DNA of 39,383 nucleotides from DATDUP01 sp035290345 (GCA_035290345.1 DATDUP010000017.1:1-39383); one strand, 5' to 3'. Positions 14,452-23,257 are shown, numbered from the stretch's first letter. Notes: generated by a model from the letters alone, not told the origin. Numbers and translations are program-made.

Positions 14452-15834
14452 TTGCCGGTGGGCATTAGAAAGCTTTTGGGTCCGAGTTTCATTATTTTGG
14501 CTTTGGGTCTGGGATCGGGCGAGGTAATCCTTTGGCCGTATTTAGTTTCTAATTATGGGTTGGGGATTGCTTGGGGGGCGATTTTGGGCCTGGCTTTTCA
14601 ATTTTTTATCAATTTAGAAATCGAACGGTATACTTTAGTAAAAGGGGAAAGTGTCTTCGTTGGTTTAGCCAAACTTTTTCGTGGCTCAGCTCATTGGTTC
14701 ATCCTTTCTACTTTTTTAGGTTTTGGTCTGCCTGGTATTATCGCTGCCTCGGCTCAAGTTTTGGCTTCTTTACTGGGCTTGGCCAGTTTCAAATGGCTGG
14801 CCGTATTTTTGTTGATCGTTATTGGTTTGATTTTGAGCACTGGAAAGACTGTTTACGGAATTATGGAAAAAATCACCAAAGTGGTTTTGGCAATCGGGGT
14901 ACCATTTATTTTTCTTTTGGCTTTGTTTTTAAGCACTAAAGCGGATTGGGGCACTTTATTTCGAGGATTAGGCGGCCAAGGCGATGGTTATTGGTTTTTA
15001 CCATCCGGTATTGGCTTGGCTACTTTTTTAGCCGCTTTTGCCTATTCCGGAGCAGGCGGCAATCTGAATTTGACCCAGTCAATTTATATCAAAGAAAAAG
15101 GCTATGGCATGGGTAAGTATGCGCAAAAGATTGTTGGTCTGTTTCGGGGTCAGAAAGAGCAGAAGATAAAATTAGAAGGGGAGGAGTTTGTAGTCAATGA
15201 AGAAAGTGTGACTCGTTTCCGCTCTTGGTGGCGTCTGGTGAATTGGGAGCATTTTTTGATTTTCTTTTTTGTCGGCAGTCTTTCTATAGTTTTTTTAATG
15301 CTTTTATCTTTTATCACCGTTGCGGGATTACCCAGTAATGTGGAAGGCATTCGTTTTGTTATTAACGAGGGAACAGTGATTGGTCAGAGGCTGGGGAGTA
15401 TTTTTGGCTGTTTGTTTTTGTTAGCCGTGTCTGTCATGCTTTTCCAGACACAATTGGGAGTTTTAGATTCCACCAGCCGGATCATGGCCGAAAATGCGGC
15501 TATTATCAGATTAAAAAAGATGACTAATCGGACTGTACATCTTTCCAGATTTTATTACTATTTCGTTTGGGCCCAGATCTTGTTTGGGATTGTTCTGTTT
15601 CTGGGTAACATCTACGAACCTAAGACTTTGATTGTTTTGGGAGCGGTGATTAATGCCTTCGCTATGTTTGTGCATACTGGTCTGGTCTCTTGGCTTAATT
15701 ATCGATCTTTACCTTTGGCTTTTCGGCCTCGTCTCTGGCGTCGCTGTGTGGTTTTTTTAGTTTTTGTTTTCTTTGGTTGTTTTAGTACAATAATTTTATT
15801 GAATAAATTAGGTTTATTCACTGTGAATTTTTAA
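14452..15834 (+). CDS. Nramp-related transporter lacking the DPGN metal motif
   Basis: A membrane protein of about 460 residues with some eleven hydrophobic helices, related to the Nramp/MntH family (COG1914-like). Where true Nramp proteins have DPGN in helix 1 for binding manganese or iron, this one reads GLGSGEVILWPY, so the usual ligands are missing. Helix 6 reads YSGAGGNLNLTQSIYIKEKGYGMGKY, a pattern seen in a divergent Nramp-like clade. A charged loop of about 45 residues follows. Substrate is therefore uncertain. The start is also uncertain: TTG at 14452 is the candidate given, but the frame stays open upstream without any ATG and no ribosome binding site is visible. Confidence 0.7.
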   Translation: MPVGIRKLLGPSFIILALGLGSGEVILWPYLVSNYGLGIAWGAILGLAFQFFINLEIERYTLVKGESVFVGLAKLFRGSAHWFILSTFLGFGLPGIIAASAQVLASLLGLASFKWLAVFLLIVIGLILSTGKTVYGIMEKITKVVLAIGVPFIFLLALFLSTKADWGTLFRGLGGQGDGYWFLPSGIGLATFLAAFAYSGAGGNLNLTQSIYIKEKGYGMGKYAQKIVGLFRGQKEQKIKLEGEEFVVNEESVTRFRSWWRLVNWEHFLIFFFVGSLSIVFLMLLSFITVAGLPSNVEGIRFVINEGTVIGQRLGSIFGCLFLLAVSVMLFQTQLGVLDSTSRIMAENAAIIRLKKMTNRTVHLSRFYYYFVWAQILFGIVLFLGNIYEPKTLIVLGAVINAFAMFVHTGLVSWLNYRSLPLAFRPRLWRRCVVFLVFVFFGCFSTIILLNKLGLFTVNF

Positions 15835-15845
15835 TTTTTTACATT

Positions 15846-16451
15846 ATGAAAAAACTATTTTTTCTGTTGGTGGTTTTGATGGGTTTGGTGTTGGTGAGTT
15901 TGTTGGCGTGGCGTTTTTTTACTCCCGAGGATACTTGGATTTGTCAGCAAGGTAAATGGGAGAAACATGGCCAGCCCACAAGTGGTCCGCCGACTTTTGG
16001 ATGTGTGGTAACTGATTTCTTGAGCTGTACTCAGGCTGGCAATCCAGTCATGGAAAGTTATCCCCGGCAATGTCGAGCGGAAACCGGAGAAATTTTTGTT
16101 GAAGATATCGGCAATGAGTTAGAAAAAATGGATTTGATTCGCTTGCATAGCCCGCGTCCTGGTGAAGAAATCGCCAGTCCGGTGTTGGTTAGTGGTGAAG
16201 CTCGGGGCAATTGGTTTTTTGAAGGAAGTTTTCCGGTTTTCTTGGTTGACTGGGATGGATTAATCATTGCCGAAGGTTTGGCCACAGCTCAAAGTGAATG
16301 GATGACCGAAGAGTTTGTACCTTTTACAGTTGAATTGAAGTTTGACAAACCGAGTTACAAAAATAACGGAGCTCTGATTTTGAAGAAGGACAATCCTTCG
16401 GGACTGCCTCAATATGATGATGCTTTGGAAATTCCTGTGTATTTTAAATAA
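15846..16451 (+). CDS. Membrane-anchored Gmad2-domain protein
   Basis: A 201-residue exported protein. Residues 5-24 form an uncleaved-looking signal anchor. A cysteine-bearing part follows (WICQQGKWEKHG, GCVVTDFLSC, YPRQCRAETG), probably with disulphides outside the membrane. The C-terminal half, from RLHSPRPGEEIASPVLVSG to ALEIPVYF, matches the Gmad2 immunoglobulin-like domain first described in spore germination proteins and common in surface proteins of Patescibacteria. It lies 12 bases after the Nramp-like gene and 7 before the VIT1 gene, so the three are likely co-transcribed. Role unknown, presumably binding or adhesion. Confidence 0.75.
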   Translation: MKKLFFLLVVLMGLVLVSLLAWRFFTPEDTWICQQGKWEKHGQPTSGPPTFGCVVTDFLSCTQAGNPVMESYPRQCRAETGEIFVEDIGNELEKMDLIRLHSPRPGEEIASPVLVSGEARGNWFFEGSFPVFLVDWDGLIIAEGLATAQSEWMTEEFVPFTVELKFDKPSYKNNGALILKKDNPSGLPQYDDALEIPVYFK

Positions 16452-16458
16452 TTTGCTT

Positions 16459-17178
16459 ATGGAAAAAGAAAAACATCCTCGTTATCCAGATCATCATCAA
16501 TCTGGTTCTTCCCCCTCGTATATTCGCGAAGTGGTTTTTGGTATGGAAGATGGAATGGTTTCTACTTTTGGCGCAGTAACGGGGATCGCTGCGGCTACCG
16601 TTGACCCTTCTCTGGTGGTGCTTTCTGGTCTCGTTATTATTTCTGTGGAGTCAATTTCTATGGGGGTGGGATCATTTTTGTCTAACAAATCTCAGCAAGA
16701 TATCAAGTATAATTTGTTGGATGAAGAAAGAGAGGAACTGGAAAAATTTCCCCAGGAAGAAGAGAAAGAATTACAACGGATATATGAACGCGACGGTTGG
16801 TCTTCTTCCTTGGCCGGGAAAATGGCTGCGGAAGCCGCCGGGAAAAAACAATTGTTTTTTTCTGAGATGGCTCATCATGAATTACAAATTATCCCCACCG
16901 GTTTGCAGTCTCCTGGACAGAACGGTTTAGTAATGTTCGGTTCGTATGTTCTTGGTGGGTCAATTCCCTTGCTGGCGTATTTTTTTCTGCCAGTGTATCA
17001 AGCAATTTTGGTATCAGCAGTTTTAACGGTCTCTGGTCTTTTCCTTTTAGGAGCACGGGTGGCTAGATATTCTAAGCGTTCTTGGTGGAAGTCAGGTTGG
17101 GAAATGATGTCTTTGGCCAGTTTGGCAGGTTTGGTCGGATACGGCGTGGGGCAGATTGTAGAAAAATGGGTAAAATAA
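16459..17178 (+). CDS. VIT1/CCC1-family iron or manganese transporter
   Basis: A 239-residue membrane protein of the VIT1/CCC1 family. The start YIREVVFGMEDGMVSTFGAVTGIAAAT is the conserved first helix with its acidic and methionine residues. A cytosolic charged stretch rich in glutamate (DEEREELEKFPQEEEKEL) corresponds to the metal-binding domain of VIT1 proteins, and three hydrophobic segments follow. The family exports or stores Fe2+ and Mn2+. The ATG at 16459 is preferred; an earlier in-frame start overlaps the Gmad2 gene and adds an unlikely peptide. Its position two genes after an Nramp-like transporter suggests a metal-handling unit. Confidence 0.88.
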   Translation: MEKEKHPRYPDHHQSGSSPSYIREVVFGMEDGMVSTFGAVTGIAAATVDPSLVVLSGLVIISVESISMGVGSFLSNKSQQDIKYNLLDEEREELEKFPQEEEKELQRIYERDGWSSSLAGKMAAEAAGKKQLFFSEMAHHELQIIPTGLQSPGQNGLVMFGSYVLGGSIPLLAYFFLPVYQAILVSAVLTVSGLFLLGARVARYSKRSWWKSGWEMMSLASLAGLVGYGVGQIVEKWVK

Positions 17179-17198
17179 AACCCCAAAGTGGGGGGGGT

Positions 17199-17224
17199 GG
17201 GATCCGGGCATGGTTCCGGATCCC
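17199..17224. terminator. GC-rich hairpin between convergent genes
   Basis: GGGATCCGG (17199-17207) pairs with CCGGATCCC (17216-17224) over an eight-base loop. No T-run follows. It lies at the end of both the VIT1 gene and the convergent minus-strand gene. Confidence 0.55.
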
Positions 17225-17475
17225 TAGGTGGGGATTAGACAGGCCATGGCCAGAGCCATGGATTGGGTAAGGGATTTACCCAATTTTTCTTCGGCTGGCC
17301 GGATAGTGTTTTTCCGGCAGATGAACTTCTGACTGAAGGCGGTCATGACGGTAACGCCGCTGAATTCCCCGTCGGGGGTAGTGAAGGGTTTCTTGTGGTG
17401 TTCAACTATTACTCCTACTACCTGTTGCCCAGGATTATACATGGTCTGAGCAGTGACCAGAACTGTCTTTTCCAT
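17224..17475 (-). CDS. Small GC-rich hypothetical protein (83 aa)
   Basis: An 83-residue protein, MEKTVLVTAQTMYNPGQQ and so on, not recognised. The first 60 residues alternate hydrophobic and polar residues (VLVTAQ, VVGVIVEH, GVTVMTAF), as in a small beta-rich domain; the last 20 (SLTQSMALAMACLIPT) are hydrophobic enough for a helix. There are no obvious catalytic residues apart from Cys53 and Cys79. It has a consensus promoter, a 26-base leader and a strong AGGAGG eight bases before the ATG, all unlike the housekeeping genes. Codons are visibly GC-richer than the neighbours. It belongs to the set of single GC-rich genes scattered over the window. Confidence 0.7.
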   Translation of the reverse strand: MEKTVLVTAQTMYNPGQQVVGVIVEHHKKPFTTPDGEFSGVTVMTAFSQKFICRKNTIRPAEEKLGKSLTQSMALAMACLIPT

Positions 17476-17501
17476 TCCTTCCTCCTAAAGGTTGTGGGGG
17501 G

Positions 17502-17530
17502 ATACTAGCAGAAATCTCAGGCTTTGTCAA
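17502..17530 (-). promoter_or_regulatory. Promoter of the gene at 17475
   Basis: On the minus strand TTGACA (17530-17525), 17 bases and TAGTAT (17507-17502). Its -35 box overlaps the -35 box of the plus-strand promoter at 17524. Confidence 0.75.
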
Positions 17531-17552
17531 GGAGGGGAAAGTGAGGTATAAT
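17524..17552 (+). promoter_or_regulatory. Promoter of the 17608-19208 operon
   Basis: TTGTCA (17524-17529), 17 bases and TATAAT (17547-17552). The leader contains a small hairpin GCTGGT/ACCAGC (17567-17586). Confidence 0.7.
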
Positions 17553-17607
17553 AGGAAAGTAAAAGCTGGTAATGAAAAAAACCAGCCGTTTGTCTAAATT
17601 ATAAAAT

Positions 17608-17769
17608 ATGAATCATGGATTTATCCGTCATCTCACCGCAATTTTAGCAACCCTAGTTTGCGTAGTGTGTTTTTATGCCGGATATAAGGCCGGGATAATG
17701 GGCTGGTGGTGGGCCGGTTTAGTGACGGTAGTGATGTATCCGATAATCTACAAGCTTTTGGAAGTTTAG
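17608..17769 (+). CDS. Small two-helix membrane protein (53 aa)
   Basis: An open frame of 53 codons starting MNHGFIRHLTAILATLVCV and ending YKLLEV, with two hydrophobic stretches separated by YAGYKAGIMGWWW. It has its own promoter upstream and stops two bases before the ATG of the 478-residue protein, so the two are probably translated together. The tight spacing and clean membrane pattern argue that it is real. It may be a small membrane partner of the following protein. Family unknown. Confidence 0.55.
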   Translation: MNHGFIRHLTAILATLVCVVCFYAGYKAGIMGWWWAGLVTVVMYPIIYKLLEV

Positions 17770-17771
17770 AT

Positions 17772-19208
17772 ATGGGTTTTTCCCTAAACTTTGAGGTTCT
17801 CTTGTCTTTCCTGAACCAGTCAACAGGAGAAGTTGTTACACAGTCTCTGGCTTTAGGTGGCTGGGTGTTTTTAGCCTATGCTTTTCTTTGGGCGATGGTG
17901 ACTTGTTGGAAAGATTATAAAGAAAAGAAATATACGAAAGATTGGAAGTGGATTTTGTTGGCTATTGATGTTCCAGTTCTGAATATTCAGACCCCGAAGG
18001 CGGTGGAGCAGCTTTTTTCTCAGATTTATAGTGTTTTTGATGGTCCATCTTTTCATTCGGTTTTTCGTCGCGGGTTTGAGCAAAATTCTTTTAGTTTGGA
18101 GATTATAAGTTTGGAAGGTTATATCCAATTCTTGATTCGTTGTCGGGACGTGTATCGTGATTTGTTAGAAGCCGCTATTTACGCCCAATATCCTGATGCC
18201 GAACTGACCGAAGTAGAGGATTATGTCACCAGTATCCCTACCCGTTTTCCTAATAGTGAATATGATATCTGGGCGGCGGATTTTGGGCTGGTAGAGGATT
18301 TTTCTCAGCCGCTTAGGTTGTATCGGGAATTTGAACACAGTATTGCCGAGGATACGATCCTCAAGGATCCGATGGGAACATTTTTGGAAAGTTTTTCCCG
18401 TATTGGTTCAGGAGAGCAGATGTGGTTTCAGATATTGATGGAACCGATTGCGGACAAAGAATGGAAAGAGCATTGTCTGGAAAAGATAAAGGGTTTGGTC
18501 GGAGAAAAGAAAGAAAGTAAGAGGGGGCTGGTTGATAAATTGGCAGATGTGCCGATTAAAATATTAGAATTGATTGGTGATCAAGTGTTTAGTCGTGAGG
18601 CTTCTCCGGCTTCTGCTCCAGAAAAGAAAGAGGGACCGAAGAACGAAATTCAGTTTTTGACTCCGGGACAGAAAAAACTAGTGGAAGCTATGGAAGAGAA
18701 GATAAGTAAGATCGGTTTCAAAACCAAAATTCGAGCTATTTATCTTGCTAAAAAAGAGGTGTTCAATCCCACCCATGGAGTCAATTCTTTGATTGGCGCG
18801 ATCATGCAGTATAATAATCCTTTTTCTAATTCTCTTGTCCCTAAATCCGCCACTTCTGCTTATTACCTCTTCGCTGATTATCGCAAGAATCTAAAAAAGA
18901 CTTTGTTGATGTCAGCTTATAAATCTAGAGACATTAAAAAAGGGGGAGCATCCTTTGTTTTAAACATAGAAGAATTAGCTACCATTTGGCATTTTCCGCT
19001 TTCTTTTGTCAAAACGCCTTTGGTGCAGAAGTCTAAGACCAAGCAGACCGAACCACCTCCTGGCTTACCCGTGGGCTTTGGTGTAGATGTCATGGATGAG
19101 GAAGAAATCAAAGGGAAGGAAAAAGAAGAAGAAGACAAGGCCCGGCCAAGTTATAAAACTGATTCCGGGGATGTGGTCTATGTAGATGATGATTATAAAT
19201 TTGGTTAA
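17772..19208 (+). CDS. Membrane-anchored companion of a HerA/VirD4-like ATPase
   Basis: A 478-residue protein with one N-terminal membrane helix (about 27-45) and a soluble remainder. The segment WILLAIDVPVLNIQTPKAVEQLF and later ISLEGYIQFLIRCRDVYRDLLEAAIYAQYPDAELTEVEDY match, as I recall it, a conserved domain that in archaeal and Patescibacterial proteins precedes, or is encoded next to, HerA/TraC-type ATPases. The latter ATPase is found here at 28597-30255. The C-terminal 40 residues are charged and probably disordered. The ATG at 17772 lies two bases after the small membrane protein; an earlier in-frame start overlaps it. It probably positions the ATPase at the membrane for DNA or protein transport; this is an inference. 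Confidence 0.6.
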   Translation: MGFSLNFEVLLSFLNQSTGEVVTQSLALGGWVFLAYAFLWAMVTCWKDYKEKKYTKDWKWILLAIDVPVLNIQTPKAVEQLFSQIYSVFDGPSFHSVFRRGFEQNSFSLEIISLEGYIQFLIRCRDVYRDLLEAAIYAQYPDAELTEVEDYVTSIPTRFPNSEYDIWAADFGLVEDFSQPLRLYREFEHSIAEDTILKDPMGTFLESFSRIGSGEQMWFQILMEPIADKEWKEHCLEKIKGLVGEKKESKRGLVDKLADVPIKILELIGDQVFSREASPASAPEKKEGPKNEIQFLTPGQKKLVEAMEEKISKIGFKTKIRAIYLAKKEVFNPTHGVNSLIGAIMQYNNPFSNSLVPKSATSAYYLFADYRKNLKKTLLMSAYKSRDIKKGGASFVLNIEELATIWHFPLSFVKTPLVQKSKTKQTEPPPGLPVGFGVDVMDEEEIKGKEKEEEDKARPSYKTDSGDVVYVDDDYKFG

Positions 19209-19244
19209 AAACTAACGCGCCTTACCGCGCGTTTTTTAGTTTTT
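19207..19244 (+). terminator. Terminator after the 478-residue protein
   Basis: ACGCGC and GCGCGT pair over a short loop, framed by A-rich and T-rich flanks (AAAAACTA and TTTTTTAG). Confidence 0.8.
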
Positions 19245-19290
19245 GAGAATTAAAAAAGAGACTTGAAGTCTTTTTTGGTAACAGGCGGGA

Positions 19291-19328
19291 TAGCGGGGAC
19301 GAACAGCGTGTGGCTGTCGTCCCCGCTA
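19291..19328 (-). terminator. GC-rich hairpin after the TSP3-repeat gene
   Basis: TAGCGGGGACGA (19291-19302) pairs with TCGTCCCCGCTA (19317-19328), and CAGC with GCTG inside. No clear T-run follows on the minus strand. Confidence 0.55.
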
Positions 19329-19337
19329 CCGCAGCGG

Positions 19338-19865
19338 TCAGTTGCAGGTGTGTACCCCGGGTGGCGGGGCATCGCACCTATTCCCTAACCGGTCATTGTC
19401 CATGTCGGCTTGGTTGGGATTGGCCACGAATGGGCAATTGTCTTCGTGGTCCCTCCATCCATCACCGTCCAAATCCCCTTGGCAAGCGTCTCCGATTCCG
19501 TCCGGTTCAGGTTCTTTATCCACCTGATTGGGATTGGGGATGAGCCGGCAGTTGTCCTCTTTGTCCGGGATGCCATCCCCGTCGTCATCGTCATCGCAGG
19601 CGTCGCCATCGTCGTCGCATTCTGTCCAGATGGCCAGGTAGTACTGGCCGAGGGGAGAGACTTCCCCAGTTCGTTCGTTGGGGCAACTGTTGGTGTTGGT
19701 CTGGTCCGGGTTATAGACCTTCCAGCAGTTGTCCTCTCTGTTGGAGATGCCGTCGCCATCGTTGTCTCTGCTCCCCCACCAAGTCATGGTCAGCAGGAAG
19801 GCGATCATGGCCAGGGCGACCAGGAAAGCGACCAGGATGAATCTACCGAAAGACCAGTTTTTCAT
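19338..19865 (-). CDS. Membrane-anchored thrombospondin type 3 repeat protein
   Basis: A 175-residue protein with an N-terminal signal anchor (about 8-31) and an extracellular part of calcium-binding thrombospondin type 3 repeats: DNDGDGISNREDNC, DDDDDGDGIPDKEDNC and DLDGDGWRDHEDNC, each followed by a NPNQ- or NPDQ-type turn. The alternating aspartates bind calcium and the cysteines likely pair. The window between the first two repeats contains a run of aspartates. It is GC-rich with its own TTGACT/TATAAT promoter, a leader of about 60 bases and an AAGGAG ribosome site. Such repeats stiffen cell-surface stalks; attachment or calcium-linked structure is a fair guess. It is divergent from dnaG. 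Confidence 0.85.
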   Translation of the reverse strand: MKNWSFGRFILVAFLVALAMIAFLLTMTWWGSRDNDGDGISNREDNCWKVYNPDQTNTNSCPNERTGEVSPLGQYYLAIWTECDDDGDACDDDDDGDGIPDKEDNCRLIPNPNQVDKEPEPDGIGDACQGDLDGDGWRDHEDNCPFVANPNQADMDNDRLGNRCDAPPPGVHTCN

Positions 19866-19932
19866 TTTCTTCTCCTTCTATGCGGAAATAACCTACCGAG
19901 ACCCTCCCGGCAGGGATATGGCCGAACCAAGG

Positions 19933-19961
19933 ATTATAGCAGATAAAGAGGGGAAAGTCAA
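19933..19961 (-). promoter_or_regulatory. Promoter of the TSP3-repeat gene
   Basis: On the minus strand TTGACT (19961-19956), 17 bases and TATAAT (19938-19933), with TGC before the -10 box. Confidence 0.8.
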
Positions 19962-19968
19962 GCTACAC

Positions 19969-19997
19969 TTGCGGGCAAAGGGTTTTTGGGTTAATCT
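19969..19997 (+). promoter_or_regulatory. Promoter of dnaG-rpoD
   Basis: TTGCGG (19969-19974), 17 bases and TAATCT (19992-19997). The dnaG ATG follows after nine bases, so the message is almost leaderless. Confidence 0.55.
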
Positions 19998-20006
19998 AGG
20001 GTAGAT

Positions 20007-21797
20007 ATGGCCGATGAAATTCAGCAAATTAAGGACAAAATTGATATTGTTGACCTGATTTCCGAGTATTGCCAGGTCAAGCCGGCCGGGGCCAATTTTA
20101 AGTGTCGGTGCCCTTTTCATAATGAAAAGACTCCGTCTTTTATGATTTCTCGGGATCGGCAAAGCTGGCATTGTTTTGGCTGTGCTAAGGGTGGAGATAT
20201 TTTTTCTTTTATTGAGGAAATTGAAGGTTTGGAGTTTAAAGAAGCTCTGCGCTATTTGGCCGATAAAGCCGGGGTGGTATTGACCCAGTATCGTTCAGAA
20301 GTGGACTCCAGTTTGAAAAATCGGATTAAGGAAGCAAATTTACAAGCCGCTCGTTTTTTTCATAATTTTCTTTTAAAGATGCCTACGGCTGAACCGGCGC
20401 GCCAATATTTGCGCCAGCGTGGAGTAAGTGATGAGATGGTTGAATTGTGGCAAATCGGCTATGTGCCTGAACAATGGGATTTGTTGACTCAATATCTTTT
20501 GAAAAAGGGGATTGGTATTGATGATTTAGTGGCCGCTGGTTTGACCATTGCCAAAGAAGGGGCAGATAAAAGGACGGCTCGAGGTTTTTATGATCGTTTT
20601 CGCGGTCGGATTATGTTTCCACTCGGAAATGCCCAAGGCGATATTGTTGGTTTTACCGGTCGGGTGTTAGTAGAAAAAGAGGGTAATCAGGGTAAGTATG
20701 TTAACACGCCCCAGACTTTAGTTTATGACAAATCAGAAGTAATTTTTGGTTTGTCCAAGGCCAAATCGGAGATAAAAAGCAAGGATTTAGCCGTGATGGT
20801 TGAAGGACAAATGGATGTGGTGGCTTGTCATCAAGCGGGGATGAAGAATGTGGTGGCCTCTAGCGGTACGGCTTTGACCGAAGCTCAGATTCGTTTGCTT
20901 TTGCGTTACACTCATAATTTGGCCATGGCTTTTGATAGTGATGAAGCTGGACAAAAAGCTGCTCGCCGAGGAATCCAAGTGGCAGTGCAAGCAGGAATGA
21001 ACGTGCGGGTGATTAAAATACCAGAGGGCGCTGGCAAAGATCCGGATGAATGTTTAAAAAAGAATCCGCTGGTTTGGTTTAAGGCTGTGGAAGAAGCGCA
21101 GGAGGTAATGGCTTGGTTGGTAGCTAAGAGTTTACAAAATCGTGATCTCCAATCTCCTAAAGATAAACAAAAAATCGTGAATGAAGTTTTGCCGGAAATC
21201 GCTTTGATACCCTATGCCGTAGAAAAAGATCACTGGCTGAAAGTATTGGCTGATCGTTTGGGTGTGGAAGCTGTTATTTTGCGGGAAGATTTACAGCGTT
21301 TGCGACCGCATTTGTCCCAAAAGTCAGGAAATTACCAGGATGGAGAAGAAATAAAAAAAGAGCCGGACAAAGCCACTGAAACAGAGGTGATATCGGACAT
21401 TGCTAGTCATGTTCTCGCTTTGTTGCTTAAATTTCCCGGTTTAGAAAGTAATTTAGGGGCAGTTAAAGCCAGAGAGATTTGGGCTCTGACGGATTATGCT
21501 TCTCTTTACGAAAAATTGAAGGGGGAGTATAATGCTGAAGTAGTGGCGACAAAGCCGTTGTCGCCAGCAGAAAAAGAACAACTGGATTTGTTGCTGTTAA
21601 AAGGTGATTTAGAATATGCGTCTGGGGAAGAAAAATCAGCGGCCGCGGAATTAATCCAATTGGACCGGCGTTTGAAGGAAGAATGGAAAAAGAAACGAGG
21701 AAAACAAATTCAGCAAGCCATTGATCAAGCTAGAGATAAAGGTGATAGTCAGGAATTACAGCGGTTGTTGGGCGAATATTTACAAATACATAATTAA
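20007..21797 (+). CDS. dnaG: DNA primase DnaG
   Basis: Primase makes RNA primers at the replication fork. The 596-residue protein has the CHC2 zinc finger (Cys35, His38, Cys56, Cys59 in CPFHNEKTPSF and WHCFGC), the primase core, and the Toprim catalytic segment with AVMVEGQMDVVACHQAG and MAFDSDEAGQKAARRG, where the glutamate and aspartates bind magnesium. The C-terminal part corresponds to the helicase-binding region and is less conserved. rpoD follows after 14 bases, the common dnaG-rpoD arrangement of the macromolecular synthesis operon. Confidence 0.96.
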   Translation: MADEIQQIKDKIDIVDLISEYCQVKPAGANFKCRCPFHNEKTPSFMISRDRQSWHCFGCAKGGDIFSFIEEIEGLEFKEALRYLADKAGVVLTQYRSEVDSSLKNRIKEANLQAARFFHNFLLKMPTAEPARQYLRQRGVSDEMVELWQIGYVPEQWDLLTQYLLKKGIGIDDLVAAGLTIAKEGADKRTARGFYDRFRGRIMFPLGNAQGDIVGFTGRVLVEKEGNQGKYVNTPQTLVYDKSEVIFGLSKAKSEIKSKDLAVMVEGQMDVVACHQAGMKNVVASSGTALTEAQIRLLLRYTHNLAMAFDSDEAGQKAARRGIQVAVQAGMNVRVIKIPEGAGKDPDECLKKNPLVWFKAVEEAQEVMAWLVAKSLQNRDLQSPKDKQKIVNEVLPEIALIPYAVEKDHWLKVLADRLGVEAVILREDLQRLRPHLSQKSGNYQDGEEIKKEPDKATETEVISDIASHVLALLLKFPGLESNLGAVKAREIWALTDYASLYEKLKGEYNAEVVATKPLSPAEKEQLDLLLLKGDLEYASGEEKSAAAELIQLDRRLKEEWKKKRGKQIQQAIDQARDKGDSQELQRLLGEYLQIHN

Positions 21798-21811
21798 GCT
21801 AATCACGCTGC

Positions 21812-23152
21812 ATGACAGCGAAAAAAAAGGCGGCGAAGGCGAAAAAACCGACCCGCAAGACAATTACTTCTGCCTCAAGAAAAAAGAAAGGGGCAAAAAA
21901 AATACTGGCGTCCAAAAGACGGCAGACCAAAAAAATCATGTCTCGCCAGGCGGCCACCGCCAAGAGACCTAATCGACAGAAAATTAAGTCAGTTAGCAAA
22001 AAGCCGGGGAAAAAACCGCCAGTAGTACTTTTGCCGGAAGAACCAATAAAAGAGCCCACCGAGGCCGAGATTTGGCATTTGATAAACAAGGGTCGGGGAC
22101 GCGGCTTTCTTACCGAAGCTGAAATTTTGCGAGTTTTTCCTCGTTTGGAAGCGTATCTACCACTTTTTGAGGCCTTTGTAGAAATTTTGGATAAAAACGG
22201 TGTCTCCTTGGTGGCTCAGCGAGAAGGATTTCTTGGTCAAACTCGAGAACAGCGGCATGAAGCTCTGGAGGATTTTCGTGGTGAACAGCCGGACATGCCG
22301 GGTGAATTTGATTTAGGTTCAATTTCCCAAGATTCTATTCAGATGTATTTGCGGGAAATCGGTAAAATTGCACTTTTGAAAGCCGAAGAGGAAATTTCTC
22401 TAGCTAAACGTAAAGAAAGAGGGGATAAAGAGGCGGAAAAGAAATTGATTGAAGCTAACCTGCGGCTCGTAGTTTCGATTGCGAAAAAATTTGTTGGTAA
22501 GAAACTTACTTTGTTGGATTTGATCCAGGAGGGTAATATTGGTTTGTTCCGGGCCGTAAAAAAGTTTGATTATCGCAAAGGCTATAAGTTTTCCACCTAT
22601 GCGACTTGGTGGATCCGACAGGCGATCACCCGGGCACTGGCCGATCAATCACGGACGATCCGCATCCCAGTGCACATGGTTGAGACAATCAACCGTTTTC
22701 AGCAGATTGAAAGACGTTTGTTACAGGATCTGGGCCGCGATCCGACTCCAGAAGAACTGGCCGCAGAAATGGGAGAAGAAGTAGAAAAGGTGAACCATAT
22801 CATCAAGATTTCTCAGGATACAGTTTCTTTGGAAACTTCGGTGGGTGATGATGACGATGATGATGATTCTTCTTTATCTGATTTTATTGAGGATTTGAAA
22901 ACCGTCAGCCCGTCCCAAGCTGCCGCTCGGGAAGTACTCAAAGATTATATCCGTCGGGCCTTGGCTGATCTCTCTCCTCGTGAGCAGAAGATTCTGGAAA
23001 TGCGTTTTGGTTTGACTGATGGCGTTACCCATACTTTAGAAGAAGTGGGTAAGGAATTTGACGTAACCCGTGAACGTATCCGACAGATTGAGGCTAAGGC
23101 CTTAGAGAAAATTCAGACTTTTGATGTGGTAAATAAATTGAAAGATTATTAG
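21812..23152 (+). CDS. rpoD: Primary sigma factor RpoD (sigma-70)
   Basis: A 446-residue main sigma factor. A lysine/arginine-rich N-terminal extension (1-70) precedes a region 1.1-like helical part. Region 1.2 is [16 protein letters not shown]; region 2 contains [34 protein letters not shown] and [17 protein letters not shown], which melts and binds the -10 box; region 3 is [15 protein letters not shown]; region 4 ends with [18 protein letters not shown], the -35 binding helix. A run of seven aspartates lies between regions 3 and 4. The many TTGACA/TATAAT-like sites in the window fit this sigma factor. It ends in a strong terminator. Confidence 0.96.
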   Translation: MTAKKKAAKAKKPTRKTITSASRKKKGAKKILASKRRQTKKIMSRQAATAKRPNRQKIKSVSKKPGKKPPVVLLPEEPIKEPTEAEIWHLINKGRGRGFLTEAEILRVFPRLEAYLPLFEAFVEILDKNGVSLVAQREGFLGQTREQRHEALEDFRGEQPDMPGEFDLGSISQDSIQMYLREIGKIALLKAEEEISLAKRKERGDKEAEKKLIEANLRLVVSIAKKFVGKKLTLLDLIQEGNIGLFRAVKKFDYRKGYKFSTYATWWIRQAITRALADQSRTIRIPVHMVETINRFQQIERRLLQDLGRDPTPEELAAEMGEEVEKVNHIIKISQDTVSLETSVGDDDDDDDSSLSDFIEDLKTVSPSQAAAREVLKDYIRRALADLSPREQKILEMRFGLTDGVTHTLEEVGKEFDVTRERIRQIEAKALEKIQTFDVVNKLKDY

Positions 23153-23165
23153 CCTGTAAAAAAAG

Positions 23166-23193
23166 AACAGAGAGTGAAGGCTCTCTGTTTTTG
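23166..23193 (+). terminator. Terminator after rpoD
   Basis: AACAGAGAG and CTCTCTGTT form a nine-pair stem with a TGAAGG loop and a T-run. Confidence 0.9.
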
Positions 23194-23210
23194 ATTTGCT
23201 AATTATCAGC

Positions 23211-23248
23211 CCGACCCCTGCTGGCGATGAATGCCAAACAGGGGTCGG
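23211..23248. terminator. GC-rich hairpin after the 96-residue protein
   Basis: CCGACCCCTG (23211-23220) pairs perfectly with CAGGGGTCGG (23239-23248), and TGGC with GCCA inside the loop. It lies just downstream of the minus-strand gene at 23258; no T-run. Confidence 0.55.
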
Positions 23249-23257
23249 ATGGGAAGT

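Noticed and set aside
19410..19946. Plus-strand frame of 178 codons opposite the TSP3-repeat gene
   Set aside because: It is a shadow of the aspartate-rich repeats; the minus-strand frame has promoter, ribosome site and clear domain pattern.
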